Source: Alphaproteobacteria bacterium (GTDB taxonomy: Bacteria; Pseudomonadota; Alphaproteobacteria; UBA6615). From it: a stretch of DNA of 13,924 bases. The DNA lies in the NCBI GenBank assembly GCA_013003285.1, contig JABDJY010000186.1:1-13924 (forward strand), given 5' to 3'. The translations under genes were made by a program, and so were the position numbers. Each line of letters begins with the position of its first letter. The stretch's first letter is position 1. Below are positions 1 to 5,964 of this stretch, piece after piece. The notes under the pieces were generated by a model. That model did not search any database and was not told where the DNA came from. It saw only the letters and a list, made by a program, of their open reading frames with translations.

Positions 1-262
1 GCGTATGGTTGTGGCCGCGATAGGTGCAGAAGGTGTAGTCGTCGGCGTGCATGGCGCCGGCGAACCCGGACGCGATGGCCTCTTGACCAAGCCCCAGATG
101 GCTGGTGCCTTTGATCAGATTCTGGAAGAACAGATCGTTGGCCCGTTGCTCCAAATGGCGACACTCAAGCTGCAGCCGCCACAGTTCAAGGCGTTGCGCC
201 TCACCAATATCGTCGTTCGCCAGATCGGGTACCGGCGATTTTTTTGCGGGCCGTTTTGCCAA
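1..262 (-). CDS. Thiamine-diphosphate-dependent 2-oxoacid/acetoin dehydrogenase E1 component, alpha subunit (partial, N-terminal 87 residues)
   Basis: Partial gene; the C-terminal part lies beyond the window start. Translating the minus strand from the TTG at 262 gives a basic, Lys/Pro-containing leader of about 15 residues and then a stretch typical of pyruvate or acetoin dehydrogenase E1 alpha, including RANDLFFQNLIKGTSHLGLG, then QEAIASGF and DDYTFCTYRGHNHT. In this family the alpha subunit binds thiamine diphosphate with the beta subunit and decarboxylates a 2-oxoacid (or cleaves acetoin), passing the acyl group to E2 lipoyl domains in the cytoplasm. I chose the TTG because GGAGG sits 5 nt upstream; another in-frame TTG four codons earlier has no good ribosome binding site. 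It lies 89 bp downstream of the M24 gene on the same strand, so cotranscription is possible. The substrate cannot be told from this fragment; the beta subunit would be expected next, outside the window. Confidence 0.85.
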   Translation of the reverse strand, partial: MAKRPAKKSPVPDLANDDIGEAQRLELWRLQLECRHLEQRANDLFFQNLIKGTSHLGLGQEAIASGFAGAMHADDYTFCTYRGHNHT

Positions 263-351
263 TGCGTCCTCCCTCAACTCAAAGCTATGTTCGAGCCCGC
301 CAGGGCCTCCGGCGAGTTCGGTATTATGTCACAAATGAATCGTGCCGTGGA

Positions 352-1653
352 TCAATAGCGGTTGGCTATCGGCAGCTCCTGCGCCGGATACAGCGTGATG
401 ACGCGGCACCCCTTGTCGGTGACGATCACCTCTTCCTCGATGCGCGCCGCCGACATGCCGTCGGTTGCCGGGCAATAGGTTTCCAGCGCGAACACCATGC
501 CGGTTTTGATTTCCAGCGGATGGTCGAACGACACCAGGCGGCTGATCACCGGCCGCTCGTGCAGATTGAGCCCGAGCCCGTGGCCGAATTGCAGGCCGAA
601 CGCCTCCATCTCATTGGCGAAGCCAAAATCCTCGGCCTTGGGCCAGACTGCCGCGATCTCGTCGGTTGTCGTTCCTGGCTTAACGCGCTCGATAGCCGCG
701 TCGATCCATTCGCGCGCCTGCTTATAGGCGTCTTCCTGCGCCACGGAGGCTTTGCCGACGGCGAAGGTGCGGTAATAGCAGGTTCGGTAGCCGTTGTAGG
801 ATTGGATGATATCGAAGAACGCCTGATCGCCGGGCCGCAGGATACGGTCGGTGAAGTTGTGCGGATGGGGCGAACAGCGTTCGCCGGAAATGGCGTTAAT
901 CGCCTCGACATCGTCGGAGCCCAGCTCGTAGAGCTTCTTATTGGCCAGCGCGACGATATCGGATTCGCGCACGCCCGGTTTCAGCTCTTCCTGGATCATG
1001 TGATAGGTGCCATCGACCATGGCGGCGGCCTGATTGAGCAGGATCAGTTCGTCCTGGCTTTTGATCTCGCGCGCATCGAGCATCATCTGCTGGCCGTCGA
1101 CCACGTTGATCCCGACACGTTCCAATTCGCGCATCATGGGGGGCTCGATCATATCGACGCCGACCGGCTGATCGGCAACGCCCTCTTCGACCAAAATATC
1201 CTTGATCTCTTCCGCATGGCCGCGCATCAGACCGGCCGACGGCGGCACCATGCCGCGCATGCCCAACAGCCCGGCGCGACAGTGGTCGGCGTGAAGCCAG
1301 GGCGCGTAGAGCCGGTGGTGAACGGCCGCAGAACCAAAATCCCAAATATAGGGATCGCCATTGCCGGTGAGCAGCGAGAAGCGGGTCATCTTGTCCCGCG
1401 ACCATTCGCCGATGACGGTGCTGGTCATGTAGCGGATATTGTTATTGTCGAAACTGAGCATGGCGCCGAGTTCGGAACCAGCCAGCGCCGCGCGCAGCCG
1501 GGCCAGCCGGTATTCATGCAGACGCTGGAAATTTACCCGCTCTTCGAAATCGACGTTATTGTGGCCTGGTGCGGGGACCGCCCGATCCCAGATATGACCC
1601 GGATCGATGTCGTCGGGATGAATGATGCCGGAATTACCGTCGCTCGGTGCCAT
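352..1653 (-). CDS. M24-family metallopeptidase-like protein (Xaa-Pro dipeptidase / DddP-like)
   Basis: 433-residue creatinase/aminopeptidase P-fold protein with an N-terminal domain (about 35-190) and a C-terminal pita-bread domain (about 200-425). Expected M24 metal positions are D281 (FFDIIQS), then a canonical Asp in GYxxDxxR, H358 (FGHGLG), E391 (ALETY) and E406 (RIEEEV). All are present except the second Asp: the motif reads GYRTCYYRTF with C292 in its place. H263/H265 probably line the substrate pocket. The N-terminal pattern NIRY-T, W, then IWD resembles the DMSP lyase DddP, an M24 enzyme that cleaves DMSP rather than peptides; prolidase-like or creatinase-like activity is equally possible. 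Start ATG at 1653 has a GGGGAGAGG Shine-Dalgarno. It is divergent from the GroEL paralogue and lies upstream of the E1 alpha gene on the same strand. The fold is confident; substrate and activity are unknown. Confidence 0.88.
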   Translation of the reverse strand: MAPSDGNSGIIHPDDIDPGHIWDRAVPAPGHNNVDFEERVNFQRLHEYRLARLRAALAGSELGAMLSFDNNNIRYMTSTVIGEWSRDKMTRFSLLTGNGDPYIWDFGSAAVHHRLYAPWLHADHCRAGLLGMRGMVPPSAGLMRGHAEEIKDILVEEGVADQPVGVDMIEPPMMRELERVGINVVDGQQMMLDAREIKSQDELILLNQAAAMVDGTYHMIQEELKPGVRESDIVALANKKLYELGSDDVEAINAISGERCSPHPHNFTDRILRPGDQAFFDIIQSYNGYRTCYYRTFAVGKASVAQEDAYKQAREWIDAAIERVKPGTTTDEIAAVWPKAEDFGFANEMEAFGLQFGHGLGLNLHERPVISRLVSFDHPLEIKTGMVFALETYCPATDGMSAARIEEEVIVTDKGCRVITLYPAQELPIANRY

Positions 1654-1668
1654 GATTAGCCTCTCCCC

Positions 1669-1685
1669 GGCCTAGTTTCTAGGCC
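1669..1685. promoter_or_regulatory. Short inverted repeat in the M24 gene leader (possible operator)
   Basis: Perfect 7-bp arms GGCCTAG / CTAGGCC separated by TTT, ending 16 bp before the M24 start codon. It could be a repressor site or a small mRNA hairpin that affects translation. No T-tract follows, so it is not a terminator. The assignment rests on symmetry alone. Confidence 0.3.
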
Positions 1686-1829
1686 CAAATTCTCTTCCAA
1701 AATCGCCGCAAACCGGCCCGTTAAGGCCCCTGCAGCCGGTTAACTAACCATTTCAGCCGCCACCTTGCGTGTCAATTCAAAATCCTGACGCGCGCCCCTA
1801 CCACACCCCGCCATTTCCGGGTCGGCGCG

Positions 1830-1871
1830 TTGACCGCTTGTCAAATATGGAGTAGCGACCAATAGTCAAAT
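1830..1871 (+). promoter_or_regulatory. Tandem operator-like repeats upstream of the groEL paralogue
   Basis: Two copies of GACC-N4-GTCAAAT lie at 1832-1846 and 1857-1871, a period of 25 bp. The first copy is also part of an inverted repeat, TTGAC-N5-GTCAA (1830-1844); in the second only GAC-N5-GTC is symmetric. The array ends 64 bp before the GTG start of the GroEL gene. This looks like two binding sites for a dimeric regulator. The heat-shock CIRCE element (TTAGCACTC-N9-GAGTGCTAA) is absent. TTGACC at 1830-1835 could serve as a -35 element overlapped by the first site, but no good -10 follows. Confidence 0.45.
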
Positions 1872-1935
1872 GTTTCGAGGCTAACGCGAAACAATGGCTG
1901 GCGGACACGCCGGCAAGGGATGAAAGCAGGTCAGG

Positions 1936-3615
1936 GTGAGTAACGCAAAAATCGTGTTCGGCGGCGCGGCGCGCGTGCAGATGATGCGCGGCGCCGATGC
2001 GTTGGCCAGTGCGGTCAAGGTGACGCTGGGACCGCGCGGCCGCAATGTGCTGCTCCAAACCGATTTCGAAGCGCCGCAGGTTTCCAAGGACGCCGCCACC
2101 ATCGCCGAGCGGATCGAATTCGCCGACAAGTTCGCCAATATGGGCGCGCGTTTCCTGCGCCAAGTGGCGATGGAAACCGGCGAAAGCGCCGGCGACGGCG
2201 CCTCGACGGCCACGTTGCTGGCAAACTCCATCCTGCGCGGCGGCGTTCAAGCGGTCGGCGCGGATCTGGGCGCGCTGGGCGTGAAGCGCGGCATCGAAAA
2301 GGCCGTCGAAGCGGTCGTGGCCCATATAAAGGCCAGTGCTAAACCGATTACCGACAACGCGCAGATCGCCCAAATCGCCACCATTACCGCCAATGGCGAC
2401 GACAAGATCGGGCGGCTGATCGCCGGTGCAGTGGCGGCGACCGGCGAGCATGGTGAAATCCTGGTCGAAGCCGGCCGGGCGACCGACGACCGGCTCGAGA
2501 CCATCAACGGCATGTGGTTCGACCGGGGCTATGTGTCGCGCGCCTTCGTCACCGATGAATCCAATTTAAGCGCCGAACTGCGCAACCCCTTGATCCTTAT
2601 CTACGGCACGAAGATCTCGAGCCTCGACGGCTTCATGCCGTTCCTCGACCGGGCGATCGAGAAGAAGCGCCCCCTGCTGATCATCGCCGAGGACGTGGAA
2701 CACGAGGCCCTGACCACCCTGGTGGTGAACCGTCAAGAGGGCGGGCTCAAGGTCGTCGCGGTCAAGGCGCCGGGCTTCTCCGACCATCGTCGCGAAGCGC
2801 TGGAAGATCTGGCGATCCTCACCGGCGCAAAGGTCGTGCTCGGCGAGCGCGGCATGGATTTGATCGACGCCAGCCCCGACGTCATGGGCAGCGCCAAGTC
2901 GGTGAAAGTCAAAGTCGATAAGACCACCATCATCGGCGGCGGCGGTGCGGACGCGGCCGTCGCGGCGCGCTATGAGCAGATGCGCTACACGCTGGCGCGG
3001 ACCAAGTCGGACCAGGAGCGCCGAACCCTGCGCACCCGTTTGGCCAAGCTGACCAGTACCATCGCCTATATCCATGTGGGCGGTTTCACCGAGACCGAAA
3101 TTCAGGAACGCAAAGGCCGGGTCGATAAGGCCCTGCGCGCGGCACGAACCGCGTTGGATGGCGGCTTCGTCGCCGGCGGCGGCGCGGCCCTGCTCCATGC
3201 CGCCAAATCGCTCGATGGATTGGCGGGCGAAGATTGCGACGAATTTGCCGGCATTCAGATCGTTCGCCGGGCGCTGGAAGAACCGGTCGGCCAGATCGCC
3301 GACAATGCCGGCGCCGACGGCAATCAGGTCGTCAATCAGATCATGGAGAGCGACGATACCGGCTTCGGCTTTAACGCCAAGTCGCTGGCGTTCGGCAACA
3401 TTGTGGAGGGCGGCGTGATCGACCCGACCAGCGTGGTCTGCCTGGCGCTACAGCGCGCCGCCTCGGTCGCCGCCCCGCTGTTGGTCACCGAAGCGGTGAT
3501 TGCGGAAAAGGTGGTGAAGAAAATGCCCCGCCATCCCTTCGCCTGCAAATGCTCCGATCATGACCACCATCATTATCCCGGCGACCCCTATCACGAACAT
3601 CATCACGCGCACTAA
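1936..3615 (+). CDS. Divergent GroEL/Hsp60 paralogue with histidine-rich C-terminus
   Basis: 559-residue group I chaperonin, collinear with GroEL: equatorial (1-133 and about 410-525), intermediate and apical (about 191-375) domains. Nucleotide-binding elements LGPRG (31-35), KD (51-52), AGDG (85-88), AGGG (413-416) and VIDPT (494-498) are kept, but TTT after GDG is AST, and the position equivalent to the ATP-hydrolysis residue D398 of E. coli GroEL is K398 (RVDKALRAAR). Apical binding-groove residues are largely hydrophobic, with Y203 changed to Ala. The usual GGM tail is replaced by residues 533-559 holding 10 His and C537-K-C539, comparable to the His-rich GroEL1 tail of mycobacteria. Start GTG at 1936 has a weak Shine-Dalgarno (AGG). 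No groES lies alongside, so it is probably not the housekeeping copy. It may be a specialised, slow-cycling or metal-binding chaperonin, acting alone or mixed with the main GroEL; these roles are inferred. Confidence 0.93.
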   Translation: MSNAKIVFGGAARVQMMRGADALASAVKVTLGPRGRNVLLQTDFEAPQVSKDAATIAERIEFADKFANMGARFLRQVAMETGESAGDGASTATLLANSILRGGVQAVGADLGALGVKRGIEKAVEAVVAHIKASAKPITDNAQIAQIATITANGDDKIGRLIAGAVAATGEHGEILVEAGRATDDRLETINGMWFDRGYVSRAFVTDESNLSAELRNPLILIYGTKISSLDGFMPFLDRAIEKKRPLLIIAEDVEHEALTTLVVNRQEGGLKVVAVKAPGFSDHRREALEDLAILTGAKVVLGERGMDLIDASPDVMGSAKSVKVKVDKTTIIGGGGADAAVAARYEQMRYTLARTKSDQERRTLRTRLAKLTSTIAYIHVGGFTETEIQERKGRVDKALRAARTALDGGFVAGGGAALLHAAKSLDGLAGEDCDEFAGIQIVRRALEEPVGQIADNAGADGNQVVNQIMESDDTGFGFNAKSLAFGNIVEGGVIDPTSVVCLALQRAASVAAPLLVTEAVIAEKVVKKMPRHPFACKCSDHDHHHYPGDPYHEHHHAH

Positions 3616-3715
3616 CTGGGAAATGCGCGACCCGCGTTCCATGATAACGGCGATTCCATCGAGGCCCGGGGCGAATGCTCAAAGCGTAAAAACAGCTCGG
3701 TGAAAGGAGCGCGAT

Positions 3716-4525
3716 ATGGACTATTTCCTATCAGTCAACCACTACATCTGTGGCGACGATATGTCGTTTCCCGATTTCGCGGAGGCGGTTAGCAAGGCCG
3801 GGATCGGATCGGTTGCCGTCACCCGCACGGCATTGTTTGAAATGGGGGTGCCGGCAATCAGCCAATGTCTGAAGGACAATGGCCTGGGCGTATCGTCGCT
3901 CAACAGCGCCGGATATTTCACCGGTTTAAGTCCGAAAAATAAGGAAAAATACAGCGACAGCGAGATGATCGATATCGCCGCGGAACTGGGCGCTGTGAAT
4001 CTGACCATCATCAGCGGCGGCGCCGGCAATCCGACCAAGCCCTTTGCCGATGCGTATGAACTGGTGAAATCCGGTTTGGCCGAGTTGGCCGTGCTGGCCG
4101 CAGCGAAGGGGGTCGTTCTGGGGGTCGAGCCCATCAGCCCCAACAACATTCTGACCACCGGCTGCATCAACACCATCGCGCATGGGCTCGATATCATTAA
4201 GCCCCATGCCAATGTCAAACTGCTGCTCGACCTCAACCATTCTTGGTGGGATCCGGACTTTCCCGGACTGCTAAAAGACGCGCCGGAAACGGTTTCCCTG
4301 ATCCAAATGTGTAACTTGAAATTCGAGAATGGCCGCGCCGCCGGGCGTGAGACCTTAGCCGCCGGTCACCTGGATATGAAGTGGTTGATCGGTGAGCTAA
4401 TGGCCGGTGGCTTTCAGGGGCCCTTCGAATTCGAGCTGTTCCCCGGGGATCTAAAGGGACGCGATATCGGTAGCCTCATTACCGGCTATGCGAAGGAATT
4501 TGCCGAATGCGTTGCAGCGACCTAG
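3716..4525 (+). CDS. Sugar phosphate isomerase/epimerase-like TIM-barrel protein
   Basis: 269-residue protein of the xylose isomerase-like TIM-barrel / AP endonuclease 2 superfamily, whose members isomerise or epimerise sugars, inositols or related compounds using a divalent metal. Candidate metal ligands fall on the expected strands: E138 (LGVEPIS), D172 and H175 (LLLDLNHSWWD), H218 (AGHLDM) and E238/E240 (FEFELFP). The typical strand-7 His is not obvious; QMCNLK occupies that place. Start ATG at 3716 has AAGGAG 6 nt upstream, a strong ribosome binding site. No signal peptide, so cytoplasmic. It lies 100 bp after the GroEL gene and 28 bp before a hydrolase gene, all on the same strand, so a shared transcript is possible. 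The substrate cannot be deduced; no sugar transporter or kinase is adjacent. Confidence 0.82.
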   Translation: MDYFLSVNHYICGDDMSFPDFAEAVSKAGIGSVAVTRTALFEMGVPAISQCLKDNGLGVSSLNSAGYFTGLSPKNKEKYSDSEMIDIAAELGAVNLTIISGGAGNPTKPFADAYELVKSGLAELAVLAAAKGVVLGVEPISPNNILTTGCINTIAHGLDIIKPHANVKLLLDLNHSWWDPDFPGLLKDAPETVSLIQMCNLKFENGRAAGRETLAAGHLDMKWLIGELMAGGFQGPFEFELFPGDLKGRDIGSLITGYAKEFAECVAAT

Positions 4526-4553
4526 CTTGAGAATAATCCGAGGCATCGGATAA

Positions 4554-5405
4554 GTGAGGGCGAAAAACTCATCCTGGATAGGTCTGGTCCGGCGGGCCGT
4601 TTTGCTGGTCGCTGTCGGTTACGTCTCGTTCACCACGGCTGTGTTCTTCCTACAGCCGCGCCTCGTGTACGGCATTAATTCGCCGTCCCGCGTGGTGAGC
4701 GCAACGCCAGCAAAAATCGGTCTCGCCTTTGAGTCCGTTAAATTTACCACGGAAGATGACGTCCAGCTCGACGGCTGGTATTTGCCTGCCGAGCAGCCGC
4801 GGGGCGTGTTGCTATTTTTCCATGGCAATGGCGGCAATATTTCGCACCGGCTCAATTCGCTGCGAATTTTCAACGCCCTCGGTCTGTCCACCTTCATTTT
4901 CGATTATCGCGGCTATGGGCGCAGCGATGGAAAGACAACAGAACAAGGCACTTATCTCGATGCCGACGCGGCCTGGCGATACCTGACCGCCGAGCGCGGA
5001 ATATCCGAACAGGACATTGTCGTTTTCGGGCGCTCGCTCGGGGGATCGATCGCCGCATATTTGGCGATGAAAAAAGCGCCACAGGCGTTGATCCTTGAAT
5101 CCACATTCACGTCGGTCCCCGATGTCGGGGCGCAAAGATACCCCTTGCTGCCAGTACATTTGCTCAGCCGATTCCAGTACCCCACACGCGAATATCTGAA
5201 AGCCGTATCCGCACCGGTTCTCATCACCCATAGCGCGCAAGACACGATCATTCCCTTCGAACATGGCCGCGCGTTATTCGCCGTTGCCAACGAACCAAAA
5301 TCGTTTCTGGAAATCGCCGGCGGACACAATATCGGGTTTCTGCAATCGGGGAAGACTTACACTGACGGCCTGGACAGTTTCTTGACGGCCCATCTGGGTC
5401 GCTGA
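4554..5405 (+). CDS. Membrane-anchored alpha/beta hydrolase (Bem46/YfhR-like)
   Basis: 283-residue serine hydrolase with one N-terminal hydrophobic segment (about 11-33), likely a signal anchor with the catalytic domain on the periplasmic side. The oxyanion loop reads HGNGGN (90-95), the nucleophile elbow GRSLGG places the catalytic Ser at 161, and D230 (HSAQDTIIP) and H258 (GGHNIGF) complete the triad. The layout matches the Bem46/ABHD13/YfhR group of uncharacterised hydrolases; members are thought to act on esters or thioesters, but the natural substrate is generally unknown. GTG start at 4554 with CGAGG about 10 nt upstream; this start keeps the full membrane segment. It follows the TIM-barrel gene by 28 bp on the same strand, suggesting cotranscription. 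The catalytic assignment is firm, the substrate unknown. Confidence 0.88.
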   Translation: MRAKNSSWIGLVRRAVLLVAVGYVSFTTAVFFLQPRLVYGINSPSRVVSATPAKIGLAFESVKFTTEDDVQLDGWYLPAEQPRGVLLFFHGNGGNISHRLNSLRIFNALGLSTFIFDYRGYGRSDGKTTEQGTYLDADAAWRYLTAERGISEQDIVVFGRSLGGSIAAYLAMKKAPQALILESTFTSVPDVGAQRYPLLPVHLLSRFQYPTREYLKAVSAPVLITHSAQDTIIPFEHGRALFAVANEPKSFLEIAGGHNIGFLQSGKTYTDGLDSFLTAHLGR

Positions 5406-5428
5406 AATTAGCGCCGGCCTGTCGCTTT

Positions 5429-5743
5429 TTAAGTCGGCGACAGCACGTGGATGGTTCGCTCGGCGATCATGTCTTTCGACTTGGCGGCGTAGGCGGCCAT
5501 GTGGGGCGAGGCGGCGTGCGCCATGAGGGCCTCGAGGCTGGCCCATTTTTCGACCACCACAAAAGTGTCGTCGCCAAACTTGGCCTGGAACGCGCCGACG
5601 CCCTCGGCATCGACCGTCGCTTGGTATTCGATGCAGCCATCTTCTACCAGAACGGCAGGCACGTTGGCGCGGAACGCCTCCAACAGCGTATCGCGCATGC
5701 CCGGTTTGGCGGTAATGATCGCGACGATGTGAACGGTTTCCAT
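5429..5743 (-). CDS. Putative quinol monooxygenase, ABM domain (YgiN-like)
   Basis: 104-residue single-domain protein of the antibiotic biosynthesis monooxygenase (ABM) family, which forms dimeric ferredoxin-like barrels. Family features: a beta-strand start VHIVAIITAKPG, the EDGCIEYQATVD strand, VVVEKWASLEALMAH, and SPHMAAY near the end. The length is typical. Members such as E. coli YgiN act on quinols or other aromatic compounds without a metal or flavin; others have unrelated or unknown roles. Start ATG at 5743 has AAGGAG 7 nt upstream. It is convergent with the alpha/beta hydrolase (23 bp between stops) and divergent from the large membrane protein, so it appears monocistronic. The substrate is not deducible. 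Confidence 0.87.
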   Translation of the reverse strand: METVHIVAIITAKPGMRDTLLEAFRANVPAVLVEDGCIEYQATVDAEGVGAFQAKFGDDTFVVVEKWASLEALMAHAASPHMAAYAAKSKDMIAERTIHVLSPT

Positions 5744-5964
5744 CGGGCTTCTCCTTGGTTTGGCTTCGAGACACGGGCGACGTTACGTGGGGTTTCGCCC
5801 GGCGGCAATGGGGCAGCAATGGGATGCTGCGATCAACCGGTTCATAAATTTTAAAGGTAAAACATGTCCAACATATATCGTGGCATATCCCCACGGCGCG
5901 GGGTCGCTGTCATAGTATGGATGGCTGTTAATACCTGAGGTCGTGCCGGTCGATCAGAAACGAA

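Noticed and set aside
5..1659. Long plus-strand open frames opposite the E1 alpha and M24 genes
   Set aside because: The minus-strand translations match known families over their full length; the plus-strand frames show no motif and are shadows of GC-rich codons.
1920..1943. Tiny ORF (ATG AAA GCA ... TAA, 7 codons) overlapping the GTG start of the GroEL paralogue
   Set aside because: It lacks its own properly spaced Shine-Dalgarno and its peptide has no attenuator-type composition; probably chance.
5419..5443. Inverted repeat CTGTCGC / GCGACAG between the hydrolase and ABM genes as a terminator
   Set aside because: The T-run is in the loop rather than after the stem, and the repeat overlaps the ABM stop codon, so it does not have terminator layout.
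5907..5933. CTGTCATA and CTGTTAATA upstream of the GT-C-like gene as a Pho box
   Set aside because: The units are 18 bp apart rather than about 11, and the second is a poor match.
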